Assembly (NCBI GenBank): GCA_021442155.1
Contig: CM038215.1
Span: forward strand, 5,232,976-5,296,975
Direction of reading: 5' to 3'
DNA length: 64,000 nucleotides
Source of the DNA: Cymbidium sinense
Lineage: Eukaryota; Streptophyta; Magnoliopsida; Asparagales; Orchidaceae
Shown here in pieces: positions 48,001 through 61,119 of the stretch. The number at the start of each line of letters is the position of its first letter. Position 1 is the stretch's first letter. The position numbers and the translations under genes are program-made. The notes under the pieces are model-generated. The model was not told the origin of the DNA and did no database searches. It was given only the letters and a program-made list of their open reading frames with translations.

Positions 48001-51000
48001 CCTTATCCTAAACTAAAAAATAATATCTAAAAATAAACCTAAAATAAAAATCTAAAACCTAAAGTTAAAAACATAAAATAAAAACCTAAACCTAAACCTA
48101 AAATTAAAAAATAAAACTAAAACCTAAAATATAAAATAAAAATAAAACTAAACTATAAAATAAACCTAAATAATAAACTAAAATAAATAAACCTAAAATA
48201 AATAATCTAAACTAAATAAAAATAAAAATAATCCTAAATAAAAATAAAAAATAAAAAATAAAATAAACTAAATAAACCAAAACTCACTAGTTCACTTAAT
48301 TTAAAAAAATTAAAAAAATAAAAAAAGCCTAAACCCTAAACCTACAATCCTAAACCCTAAACCCTAAAACCCTAAACCAAAACACTAAACCCTAAACTTT
48401 AAACCCTAAAACCCTAAACCATAAACCCTAAACCCTAAACCCTAAATCCTAAACCCTAAACCCCAAATAGTAAACCATAAACCCTAATCCCTAAACCCTA
48501 AACCCTAAAAACATAAAAAACCTAAATCTAAACTTAATACAACCTAAAAATAAAATAAATAAATAAACCTAAACTTAAATAAAATAAATAAATAAGCCTA
48601 AACATAAAAAAAATAAATAACAAAAAATAAAAGCTAAACTAAGTAAAATATATAAAATCCTAAACTAAACTAAAAAAATAAAATACCTAAATAAAATAAA
48701 AGCTAAACCTAAAATAAAAATAAAATAAACATAAAATAAAATAAAATAAAACTAAATAAACACTAAACCAAAAAAACCTAAAAACCTAAAATAAATAAAA
48801 TAAACCTAAACCCTAAACTAAAATAAAATAAACCTAAACCTAATTTAAAATAAGTAAAACCTAAACTTAAGCTTAAAATAAATTAAACCTAAATCGAAAC
48901 CTAAACCCTAAATCAAATGAAATAAACTAAAAAATAAACTTAAGCCTAAACTAAAAGATAAAACCTAAAAATAAACCTAAAATCAAAACCTAAACCTACA
49001 CCAAAAAATAAAACATAAAACCTAAACATAAAAAATAAAATAAAAATAAAACTAAACTAAAATATAAACTTAAAGTTAAACCTAAATCTAAAAAATACAC
49101 TAAAATAAAAAACCTAAACTAAAATAATCAAACCTAAAATAAATAAACTAAAATAATTAAAATAAAATAAACTTAAATAAAAATAAAAATAAAATAAACT
49201 AAATAAACATAAACCTACCAGTTTACTTAATTTAAAAAAATAAAAAAAATATAAATAATATTAATAAAAAACCTTAACCTTAAACCTACAACCCTAAACC
49301 CTAAACCCGAAACCTTAAAACCCTAAACGCAAAACCCAAAACCCTAAAACCTACAACCCTAAACCCTAAACCATAAACCCTAAACACTAAACCCTAAACC
49401 TTAAACACCTAAAATAAACTAAACCTAAACCCTAAACTAAATAAAATAAAACAAACTAAAAATAAACCTAAACCTAAACTAAAAAAGAAATCCTAAAAAT
49501 ATACCTAAAATAAAAACCTAAAACTTAAACCTAAAAAATAAAGTAAAAACCTAAATCTAAACCTAAAAATAATAAATTAAACTTAAACCTAAAAATAAAA
49601 TAAAAATAAAACTAAACTAAAAATAAACATAAACCTAAACCTAAGCCTAAAAAATAAATTAAAATAAAAAACCTAAACTAAAATAAATAAACCTAAAATA
49701 AATAAACTAAACTAAATAAAATAAAAATAAACCTAAATAAAAATAAAAATTAAATCAAATAAAATAAATAAAAAATAAACTAAATCAACCTAAACCTACT
49801 AGTTTACTTAATTTTAAAAAAAAAAAACTCTAAACCCTAAACCTTAAACCCTAAACCCTAAACCCTAAATCCTAAACCCTAAACCCAAAACCCTAAACCT
49901 AAACCTACAACCATAAGCACTAAACCCTAAACCTTAAACTAACCCTTAACCCTAAAATCCAAACCCTAAACCCTATACCCAAAACTCTAAACCCTAACCG
50001 TAACCCTAAACCCTAAACCTTAAACCCTAAAACTTAAATCTAAAAACTGAAACCCTAAAACTTAAACTAAACCTAAGCCCTAAACCCTAAACTAACCCTA
50101 ATACCTAAGCCCTAAACCTAATTAAAATAAACAAAATAAAATAAACCTAATCCTAAACTAAAATAAATAAAACCTAAACCTAAACTTAGAATAAACTAAA
50201 CCTAAACCTAAATGTAAACCCTAAATAAAATAAAATAAACTAAAAATAAACCTAAACCTAAACTAAAAAATAATACCTAAAATTAAAACCTGAAACTTAA
50301 ACATAAAAAAATAAAATAAAAACCTAAACCTAAACCTAAAATTTAAAAATAAGACCTAAACCTAAAATATAAAATAAAAATAAAACTAAACTAAAATGTA
50401 AACCTAAGCTTAAACTTAAACCTAAAAAATAAAGTAAAATAAATAAACCTAAAATAAATAAAATAACTTAAATAAAAATAAAAATAAGCCTAAATAAAAA
50501 TAAAAATAAAATAAACTAAAATAAATAAACTAAATAAAACAAAACTTACTAGTTTACTTAATTTAAAAAAAATTAAAAATTTTAAAAAATAAAATAAAAC
50601 CCTAAACCATAAACTAGAACCTACAACCCTAAACCCTAACCCTAAACCCTAAAATCCTAAACCTAAAACCCAAAACCCTCAACTCCTAACCCTAAAACCA
50701 TAAACCATAAACCCTAAACAATAAACCCTAAACCCTAAACCCTAAACTCTAAAACCTAAAACCTACAACCCTAAACCCTAAACCCTAAACCCTAAAAACC
50801 TAAAAAACTTAAACACAAATTAAATAAAACCTAAAAATAAAATAAATAAACAAACCTAAAGAAAAATATAATAAATAAATAAAATAAAAAACCTAAACTA
50901 AAACCTAAACCAAAACCTAAACCTAAACCTAAACCTAGACCTAAAAAAATAAAATAAAAATTTAAAACTAAACTAAAATAAAAGATATAAAAACCTAAAT

Positions 51001-53955
51001 TAAACTAAAAACTAAAATACCTAAATAAAATAAAAACTAAACCTAACATAAAAATAAAATAAACCTAAAATAAAATAAAATAAAACCAAATAAAACCCTA
51101 AACCTAAAAAAATAAACCTAATAATAAAACCAAAATTAAATAAAAGATAAAACATAAACCCTAAACTAAAAAAAACTCTAAACCTAAAATAAAATAAACC
51201 TAAACCTAATCCTAAACTAAAATAAATAAAACCTAACCCAAAACTTAAAATAAACTAAACCTAAACCTAAACATAAACCCTAAATAAAATAAAATAAACT
51301 AAAAAAAACCTAAACCTAAACTAAAAAATAAAACCTAAAAATAAACCTAAAATAAAAACCTAAACCTAAACCTAAAAATTAAAAATAAAACCTAAACCTA
51401 AAAAATAAAATAAAACCATAAAAGTAAACTTAAACCTAATCCTAAACATAAAATAAATTAAAATAAAAAACCTAAACTAAATAAATAAACCTAAAAGAAA
51501 TAAACTAAACTAAATAAAAAATAAAAATAAACCTAAATAAAAATAATAAAATAAATGCAAATAAATCAAAAATATACTAAATAAACTAAATAAACCTAAA
51601 CCTACCAGTTTACTTATTAAAAATATAATAAAAATAATAAAAATAAACAAATACTAACCCTAAAACTAACTATAAACCCTAAACCTACAACCCTAAACCC
51701 TAAAACTAACTGTAAATCCTAAACCTTCAACCCTAAACCCTAAACCCTAAACCTTAGAACCCTAAACCCTAAACCCTAATCTTTAATCCCTAAACCTTAG
51801 ACCCTAAACCCTAAAACCCTAAAACATAAACCCTAAATCCTAAACCCTAAAACCTAAAACCCTAAACCCTAAACCCTAAACCCTAAACCCTAAACCTAAA
51901 TAAAACCTAAAAATAAAATAAATGAAAAAACCTAAACCTAAATAAAATAAATAAAATAAAATAAAAAACCTAAACTAAAACCTAAACCTAAACCTAAACC
52001 TAATAAAATAAAATAAAAAATAAAAAATAAAAACTAAGCTAAAATAAAATAAATTAAATAAAAAATTAATTAAAAAAAATAAAAAAACTTAAATTAACTT
52101 AAATAAAATAAAAATAAAATAAAAACCTAAACCTAAAAAATAAACCTAAAAATAAAACCTAAACCCTAAACTAAAAAAACCTAAAATAAATAATATAAAA
52201 TAAACCTAAACCTAAACTAAAATAAATAAAACCTATACCTAAACCTAAAATAAATTAAACCTAAACCATAAACTAAATAAAATAAAATAAACTAAAAATA
52301 AACCTAAACCTAAACTAAAAGTAAAACCTAAAAAAATAAACCTAAAAAATAAAACCTCCTAAACCTAAAAAAATTAAATCTAAACCTAAAAATAATAAAT
52401 AAAACCTAAACCTAAAAAATAAAATAAAAATAAAACTAAACTAAAAATAAACATAAACCTAAAGCTAAACCTAAAAAATAAACTAAAATAAAAAACCTAA
52501 ACTAAAATAATTAAACCTAAAATAAATAAACTAATCTAAATAAAAAATAAACCTAAATAAAATAAAAATAAATCAAATAAATAAATAAACTAAATAAACT
52601 AAATAAATTTAAATTTATTATTTTTTAAAACTAAACTAAATAAACCAAAACCCTAAATCCTAAACCCTAAACTAAAACCTAAACCCTAAACTTAAACCTT
52701 AAACCCTAAACTTAAACCTAAAATAAAATACCTTAAACCCTAAACTAACCTAACCTAAACCTAAAACTATTAAACCCTAACCTAACCTAAACCCTAAACC
52801 TTAACCCTAAATATTAAACCTAAAACCTAAAACCCTAAACATTAAACTAACTAAACTAAAACCCTAAACTAAACCCTAAAATCCAACCTAAGTTTAAACC
52901 TAAACTAAACCTCAAACCCCAAACCCTAAAGCCTCAACACTAAACACTAAGCCCTAAACCCTAAACCCTAAACCTGAACCATAAACTATAAACCCTAAAA
53001 CCCTAAACCCTAAACCTTAAACCCTAAACCCTAAACCCTAAAAACTTAAACTAAAACTTAAACCTAAACCCAAAAATAACATAAAATAAAAAATAAAAAT
53101 AAACTAAAATAAAATAAATAAAACCTAAACTAAACTAAAAATAAAAACCTAAATAATATAAAAATGAAAAATAAAATAAATCTAAAATAAAATAAATAAA
53201 AACTAAATAAAAACCTAAACCTAAAAAAATAAATAATAAAACCTAAACCCTAAACTAAAAAAAGCCTAAACTTAAAATAAAAATAAAATAAGTAATATAA
53301 AATAAACCTAAACCTAAACTAAAATAAATGAAACCTAAAATAAATTAAACCTAAACCTAAACATAAACTAAATAAAATAAAAGAATCTTAAAAAAAACCT
53401 AAACCTAAACTTAAAAATAAAACCTAAAAATAAACCTAAAATAAAAACCTAAAACCTAAATGTATAAAAATAAACCAAAAACCTAAACCTAAACCTAAAA
53501 ATAAAAAATAAAACCTAAACCCAAAAAATAAAATAAAAATAAAACCCAACTAATAAATAAACTTAAACCTAAAAAAACATAAACTAAGTTAAATAAACCT
53601 AAAATAAATATGCTACACTAAATAAAATTAAAAAAATAAACCTAAATAAAAATAAAAAATAAAATAAACTCAAATAAATAAAAAATAAACTAAATAAACC
53701 TAAACCTGCTGGTTTACTTAATTTAAAAAAAAAACTTTAAAATCTAAATTCTAAACCCTAAACTGTAAACCTATAACCCTAAACCTACAACCCTAAACCC
53801 TAATCCCTATACCATAAAACCCTAAATTCTAAACCCTAAACCCTAAACCCTAAAACCCTAAAACCCTAAAACCCTAAAACCCTAAACCCTAAACCCTTAA
53901 CCCTAAACCCTAAAACCTTAAACCCTAAACACTAAAATTGAAACCCTAAACCCTA
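45037..53955 (+). repeat. Telomere-derived satellite, CCCTAAA polarity (longest block)
   Basis: Almost 9 kb nearly without G on +. Marker boxes are at 48283, 49214, 49795, 50545, 51601 and 53705, spacing 0.6-1.1 kb; a weak one is near 52610. CCCTAAA tracts are near 46320-46620, 48310-48500, 49270-49400, 49830-50120, 50590-50800, 51650-51900, 52640-53040 and 53740-53955. The part from about 48766 is the duplicate of 19102-24236. No gene seen. Confidence 0.93.
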
Positions 53956-54423
53956 AGGGCAAAATATTGATGGCAGGAACATCACCATCAACTAGGCACA
54001 GTCTAGCTCTAAGGGAGGCGACGGTTATCATAGTGGTGCTGGGGCATCTGGAGGTACTGGTGGATATGGAGGTGGTTGTCATAGCAGTGGTGGTTATGGA
54101 GGTGGGAGGAGTGATGGGGGTTACATCCGTGGTGGTGGAGGGAGAGATCGAGGATATGATGGTGGATCCCAGTACTCAAGAGGCGGGGATGGTTCTAATG
54201 GGAACTAGAGAAATTGAAGAATTGGCGATCTGATCTACTACTTATGGAATTGTGTCTATATAGTATAGGCGATTCTACTTATCTTGGGTTTTTGGTTTGC
54301 TCTATGGGAGCTCATTTTTTGTTTATGTCATCACTTATGTCTTAGAATACTTGAGGTGCTACTTGGTTGATGAACTTGAAAAGAAGAAATGTTGAATCTA
54401 AATTTGTTCTCTGTTAAAAAAAA
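53956..54423 (+). pseudogene. GRP 3'-end fragment, copy 7 (right arm, best preserved)
   Basis: Plus-strand GRP tail joined to CCCTAAG. After a 1-base loss in the NGKN codons it reads IDGRNITIN, then TAG where CAG is expected, then AQSSSKGGDGYHSG, SGGTGGYGGGCHSSGGYGGG, RSDGGYIRGGGGRDRGYDGG and SQYSRGGDGSNGN with a final TAG (54206-54208). This end is closer to canonical class IV GRPs than copy 3. A UTR of about 200 bases and poly(A) (54416-54423) follow. One frameshift and one premature stop inactivate it; no RRM body is present. The valine-rich open frame at 53967-54233 is an out-of-frame shadow. Confidence 0.88.
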
Positions 54424-54800
54424 CCTTAAGCCCTAACCCCTAAACCCTAAACTAAAACTTAAACCCTAAACATAAAACCTAAACCTTAGACCCTAAACAC
54501 TAAACCCTAAACCCTAAACACTAAACCCTAAACACTAAACCCTAAACACTAAACCCTAAACCCTAAACTTAAACCTTAAACCCTAAAACCCTAAACCCTA
54601 AAACCTAAACCCTAAAACCCTAAACCCTAAAGCATACAACCCTAAAACCTAAACACTAAACCCCAAACCCTAAACCCTAAACCCTAAACCCTAAACCCTA
54701 AACAAATCATAAATCATAAACCTTAAACTAACTATAAACTAAACCCTAAACAAATCATAAACCATAAACCTTAAACTAACTATAAACCTAAACCCTAAAC
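54424..54800 (+). repeat. Telomere-derived satellite, CCCTAAA polarity
   Basis: CCCTAAA heptamers after the GRP poly(A), including a local duplication of AAACAAATCATAAA..CATAAACCTTAAACTAAC near 54700-54785. The next non-satellite base starts retrotransposon copy B. Confidence 0.92.
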
Positions 54801-56984
54801 CTTGATTAAAGATGTCATTCGGAGTAGATCTAAAGAATGACCTAATCCTGACATAATTATGGTAGCTAAAAAAATGTCTTCAGACTTTCCTTGACCATTA
54901 TTGAGATTTGAATACCCTAAACCCTAACCCTAAATCATATTATAATACCATATATAGTATAAGGTAGCATCATATATTGGGCATGTAGTGATGTTTTTAG
55001 ATGTTATAAGATATTTTAAAATGTTTTAGTATATTATGGTATTGTGCCTTATATATTAATATAAATCATAAAATATTGATTTAATAAATTAGATGATGAA
55101 ATTTATTGAATTTGAAGTGAGAATTAGGTTGTAGTACCAAAGGTGTGCTATGCCAATTGCATTCTAAAAAGTAAGATTTTATGTTCAAAATAAATATTAT
55201 ATGTTGTAGCATAGTATAGCATCATATATAATAATATATTATTCTGTTCATTTTAAATACTTTTAGTATTTTATAATCATGCAATCGAGCCTACACTAGC
55301 ATTATTTATAGAACTATTGATTGATACTTTAAACTGGTGGAATTTTTCCAAATTCATAATAGGTAGAGCATGGCATCATAATATATTATTTCAATTTAAA
55401 ATATGTAAGTGATATGATTAAAATATATAGTTTTTTATTATTTAGACTAATTTTATGAATTTTTATCTTAAGCAATCCCTTATGATGTGATATGCAATAT
55501 AATATAATATGTTATAGTGTATTATAATATAGGATGCCATAACATAGTGTAGCATCATTCATTATAGCAAACTATTGTGTATTACTACTTGGTTTTTAGC
55601 ATATTTTAGTTTGTTATAGTATGATGTAGTAGAGTTTGTAGTGGTATAACTCATAAAAATACTGATTTATAGGCTCAGATTATGGGATTTGGCCAAATTT
55701 AAGGTAAGCTTTAGGGAACATCATTGGGGGTGTGCTATGGTGTGTCGCTTAATAAAAAAAAATGGAATTTTGCATCCAAAATAAATGTTACTTTTCAACC
55801 AAATTTTATAATTTTTTTTCTTAAAGTGATTCATTTTAAGGTGTAATGTAAGATAATATATTACATGAAAGCATATTAAAATATAATGTACATAACAATA
55901 TAACTTCACATATATATATAAATAAATGTTATTGTACATTTTAGTATGTTTTACTTTTGTTATAATACATTGGGTCAAAACTCACAAAAATGTTAATTTG
56001 AAGGTTGAGATGGAAGAATTTGGCCAAATTCATGGCACACACTAAGAAGCAACACCAAAATTATGCTATTTTGTACCATTTCTAGTAGAAAATTAATAAT
56101 TTTACATCCAAAATGAGCATTATTCATATTTTGGGAAAATTTTGTTATTTGTTCCTTTTAAGTGATTCTAATGAGGTGTAATGTTAGACAATATATTATA
56201 TTATAGCAAATTATAATATAACATCATATATGTTAATATAATATAGTGTGTTAATTCACACTATAATATGCTTAGCATGATATTGTATAGTTAGTTTTAG
56301 CTTGAACCATCACAAATCATAAAATGTGATTACAATGTCAAGATGATGTAATTTGAACAAATACATTGTTAGGTTGTTGGTTGAGGTATTAAAGGTGTCT
56401 ATAAGAGAAGAAATAAGATTTGATGAGAATTCCATGCCAAAGACATGGAGGGAGATCTTCTAGGGGATCACACATGTATTGGACATGACATATGAGCAGT
56501 GTATGTCGAAGGCATAAAAGAAGAGAATCTATTGGGGATAAGGTTTGAAATTGATTTGATTATATAATTTATGGAAAGAAGACCCATTGGGGATTAAGAT
56601 CAAATCAACTTTAATTTTTTTAAATTGATGTGGAAGCATATTTGCTAGAGATATAGGCTCGAGTCCGCTAGGGATCGGGAATATGAACCTTCAACTAGGG
56701 AAGCAGGTTCAAGTTATCCATAGGGGATTAGGATTTGAGTTTGATTTCATAGATTTGATTGGGATGTATCCACTGGGGATAAGAGTTTGGTTAGATTTCT
56801 TTAATTTAGACTCTACTAGGGGAGTTGGTTTAATTTGGCTAATGGAGGTTAGTTTTGAATTTGATTTATTTGCTTGACTTGTTTATATATGATTTGGGGC
56901 TCCACTCGGGAGAAGGGTGTGATTTAACTCCACTGGGGAAAATCAGATTAGTTTTAATTTAATCTGAGTTAATGTATGCACCCT

Positions 56985-58665
56985 ATTGGCATGTGATGGA
57001 CCCATTTAGAAGTGGCTTTATCAGCCTTGACCAACCTCAAGTTTACAAATGCAAAGGGATAGTCTACTAGCTGTAGGTTAGAGCTAGCCAACCTAAGGGG
57101 TTGTCTTCTGCAGTTATGCAAGAAGAAGGCATAGGACTTACATCTTCCAAAGTGATGGGTGACCTATTGATGCACAACAAATCAAACCGACCTAGGGTGA
57201 CGAAAGTGAATGTCACTGGGGACTTATGTCAACTCAAAAGTAGTCAAGATTAATTTTATCCAAATTTTATGAGATTTGATATGGTTTGTTTGGTTTAGTA
57301 TAGATTTTGAATTGAGGGCTACACCAATGGGGATGAGCTTGGTTAAATTTGACAGATGCACTTATGGGTCCATGTCGGTGCAATGGGCCCACTGAGAAGG
57401 GGTTGTATCAAACTTATCATACCTTAGATTTATAAATCCAAAAGGATAGTCTACTGATCGTGGGGGTAGAGCTAGCCAACCTAAGGGGTTGCCTTTCTGT
57501 GTGCAATGGTTGTGTTAAGAAGAAAGCATAGCAAACTTACATCTTCTAAAGCAGGGAACAATTGCTGGGGTGACTTGTTGGTAGCCCCAATAAATTGAAC
57601 CCGACTTAGGGGAAACTACTGAGTGAATGCTGCTGGGGACTTATATCAACTCAAGAGTAGTCAAGTGATTTCTATAGGGAGTTTTGTCGAAAAATTCTAA
57701 AGGATGCCTGCTTGGGAAAAGGTACCGCTAGGGGTGTCCTCCTAATCCATAAGTGAATATATATTTTCTTTATATATTTATGTGGATCTTGTTAGTGTGC
57801 TAGGGACCACACTAAGGGGATATATTGGCTTGACCTCATTTATTGGACCAAGGGAGAATCTACACATCCACAAAATGGATTCTCCAACCATGGGTGGTTA
57901 CTAGAGAACCGCCTAACTGATAGTCCCTGTAGTGTCTAAATAGGATCTCTAAAGTGATCCAAATATAGTCTGTGGGAGGTGTTGCTAGAGGCTTTTTCTT
58001 GATCCTTGGAAAAGAAAGCTTATAGGTGTATGGTGGCCAAATCAAAGAGAAAGCATAGCAGACTTACATCTACCATGAGTGGTGTATCCTCAGGTGCGAG
58101 AACCAATCAACCTATGGTGCATCCATTAGTATGAGTGGTGTATCCATCAACATAGTGAGAACTAACTAATCTAAGGTGTCAATTGATGTGCAACGATCAA
58201 TCTGGAAAGAAAGAGTGTAAGCTTACAACTTTTTAAGCATAACTGATCATTAGGATAGTATGTCATTGGTGAGATAGATGCTATCTATCCTAGACTAACA
58301 AGTGGAGCCCGAGGAAGGACTTTAACTTGAAACAGGGAAGGAGTCTCTAGGGTACTTATCATAAACTTCAAATATACTTGGCTCAGTTAGTGCACAAAGG
58401 CTAATCCAAGAAGAAAGTGTAGTAGACTCACATCCTCTTAAATGAAGCCAACATGAGGTTTTACTCCACAATAAGGCCTACCAAACTAAAAGGTGCTCAT
58501 TGGAGTGTAATGTCCAAGTAAGGAAGGAAAGCATAGCAGACTTACATCCTCCAAAGCAAGAAAACCACTGGGGTGACACACAAGTAGGGTAACACGTCAG
58601 CCGGACCTAGAGCAGCTATTGAGTGAGTGCTGTTGGGGATGTTATCTCAACTCAAAGTAGCCCGA
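56985..58665 (-). repeat. Degenerate tandem repeats downstream of pol, copy B
   Basis: Same module as at 27000-28620. ACTTACATC-type landmarks recur near 57130, 57535, 58060, 58427 and 58540, and GAGTGAATG..ACTTAT..CAACTCAA near 57205, 57615 and 58620. It keeps some short words missing in copy A, such as CTACTGATCGTGGGGGTAG near 57450. Confidence 0.7.
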
Positions 58666-58839
58666 AATAAAAGATATATATTTATTTTATATGTTTGTAT
58701 GTACTTTGTGTTTGTGTTATGTCGATGAGAGATAGATGCCGTTTCTTACACCTACCTTAAACACATCATCGCAGCAAACAAGAATACTTTCAACATGGAA
58801 GAAATTGAATTTAAAAAAATTTTCATTGATGATAATTAT

Positions 58840-59780
58840 TTTCAAATATGATTTATAATATTTCTTAGTAGCCCATTGATTAAGCATTGGGCACTCTCCT
58901 TATGATTAATAAGTTGATAAGATCCTCCTTGGTAGGCTCTATGGTAAAAGGGGGGCCTTCCCAAGTGGATCTAAACTTGCCTCCCATTCATGGGCAACAA
59001 TTAGTCTCCTTAGAACAAAAATAGGCTCTCCTACTTGAAAATCTCTAGGACATACCAACTTGTTGTGAGCTTGAATCATTTTAGCTTTATACAACTAGAG
59101 GTTTTGGCATGCCCTCAGGCATCTCCTCTCAAACTTTTAGCTCTTCTAACCAACTTGGCATTACTATGTTGTGATCTTATACCATATCATTAGAGATGGG
59201 AATTGTACTTTTAATGGTAAAGTGGATTTGGACCCATAAACTAAGGAGAAAGGAGTAGATTGAGTTAGAGTTCTATATGTGGTGTGGTAGACCCTACAAG
59301 GCTTCAACTAACTGCTCATGCTACTGTTTCTTGTTATTATCGAGTGTCTTTTTTAGTATTTGACTGAGAGTTTTGTTAAAGGCTTCTACTAAGTTGTTTA
59401 CCCTCGAATAGTTGACGGTAGAATATCTCCAATTTATGATGTGGCCATGGGCAAAGTTGTTGATCTTGGTTCTCCTAAATGTCATATAATTATGATATAT
59501 AATTCATCAAGGCACTCCAAACCAATATACGATATGATTCCTAAGAAACTGGAGTACATGTAGCAGTGTTGCTGAGTTGTGACCTCTCTAAGAGGAATCA
59601 CCTTCGCCCATTTGGAAAATTAATCTATAGCAACTAAGATGAACTGATGACCCCTAGAAGAAGGATCAATCAAACCCATTATGTCGGTACCCCAACACTC
59701 GAATGGCCTTGGACCAATGTAGGATGTAGAATGTTGGGTGGTTGGTGTAGGACCACACTGTGTATTTGACATTGGTGGCA
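58840..59780 (-). pseudogene. Ty3/gypsy integrase, copy B
   Basis: Minus-strand integrase remnant reading WGTDIMGLIDP with catalytic Asp 1 intact (codon 59683-59685), GHQFILVAID, a stop (59620-59622) and FSKWAKVIP. The stop sits where copy A has one too. The segment with EAFNKTL is near 59285-59400, and the C-terminal WEGPF/GGSYQL-type end is near 58900. Dead through stops, but less decayed in the core than copy A. Confidence 0.86.
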
Positions 59781-60219
59781 TCGCTTAGCTATATCAATGT
59801 AATCTTTGATCATCGATAACTATCCTAGCCTCTTAATATTGGCTTTCATCTTCAAACTAGAATGGTTGGCTCCACATAATCCTAAGTGTACCTCAGTCAT
59901 GATCTTACAGGCTTCATGCTTGTCTAAACAACATAACCACATAAGATCGAAAGACTACTAGTACAAGACACCATCCACAAGAGCATAAGAAAGTTCTATC
60001 TACTTCATCTGATGGGTTTGGACTTCTCTTGAGGTATTATTTCTTTATTTAGGTAATCCATGAATGGTTACCTCTAATCTAACTCCTCATTCTTCTTGGC
60101 AATGGAAACCTCCCCTTCAAGAGAGTACTTTTTGATGAGTTCAATATAAATAGGGAATAAGACTTGTCTATTTTAGACCTTTATTGATCTGGACTCATCC
60201 TCTGAACATGACAGCTCTT

Positions 60220-60440
60220 TAGAAAACTTGGCTAAAGCATACACTATGACATTCTCTCCTCGAGGAATCTTATAAATGGTAACCTTTGGGATTTGGGCCA
60301 AGAACTCCATAGGTACTTATGGTAGTCATGGAGCTTGGGCTTTATAATCTTATAGGACCCACCAATTTTGTTGATAACTAGCTTAGAATCCCCAAAGATG
60401 TTGATGTTCTGGATGCTTAGAGTAACTAACTCTACGACAA
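60220..60440 (-). pseudogene. Ty3/gypsy RNase H domain, copy B
   Basis: Minus-strand counterpart of 30170-30450, with SIQNINIFGDSKLVINKIGG followed by SYKIIKPKLHDYH-like sequence. The GDS Asp is retained. Flanking frames are broken. Confidence 0.75.
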
Positions 60441-61119
60441 TCGAGCATCAAATTGCTTTAATTATTGGTGCAAGGATTAGACATATGATATGAGAATCTC
60501 AACACATCGCAGTCCGGAGTTACGAGAAATATTCCTATCCTTGCCTTTCTTGGAATAGTAGATTGTGGTTCTTCTCCTCTTTGAGAGGAAGCCACACCAT
60601 AAAGTACATCTCCCAATGTTGAATGCTAGTATCCCCTAAGTTTATGATTTATTCATCGGGGAGATCATCACTAAGCAGAGAGTTAGCGGGAAGTGGGTGT
60701 ACTAGAAATGATAGCACTTGTTAAACTACGAGAGGATCATGGGCCGTCATGCCAACTATCCAGATAGCATTGGTCGCATCATGAGATATTATAGTGGATT
60801 GATCCTAGAATAAGTTCACCTTATGAGGAAGCATGTAGTGCTGTAACTTTTGGGATGCAAAGATTGAATCTAGGCAATGCTTCTCAATAGGTGGATAATT
60901 AGTAGAGATGACGATGACTAGGTAGTAGAGTGTGTTTTCCTTTCCTTCATCATTGGCGGCCAACAAAGTACCAAGGAGTCATCTAATGCGGTAGTGTAAA
61001 GTATGGCTTACGGATAAGGGATGCTAGAATTGGTGGTGCCATCAGGTAATGCTTGATGTCTTCAAAGGCATACTCACACTTGTCATCCCACTTGAACTTG
61101 GCATCCCACTTAAACTTGG

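Larger units (their letters stand above)
19102..48765 (+). repeat. 30 kb tandem duplication, unit A
   Basis: The order satellite, GRP fragment, satellite and Ty3/gypsy element starting at 19102 recurs from about 48766. Matched landmarks: CCTAAGCTTAAAATA at about 19213 and CTTAAGCTTAAAATA at about 48867; GATGTCATT at about 24924 and 54811; the protease/LTR junction at 33259 and about 63313. The offset grows from about 29.65 to 30.06 kb through indels. Unit A includes the LTR-like blocks and the 45-48.7 kb satellite; their counterparts in unit B lie beyond the window. Confidence 0.85.

Noticed and set aside
53967..54233. Valine-rich open frame of 88 residues
   Set aside because: Out-of-frame reading of the GRP Gly-rich codons (GGT GGT read as GTG GTG). 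The true frame is the GRP one ending at 54206-54208.
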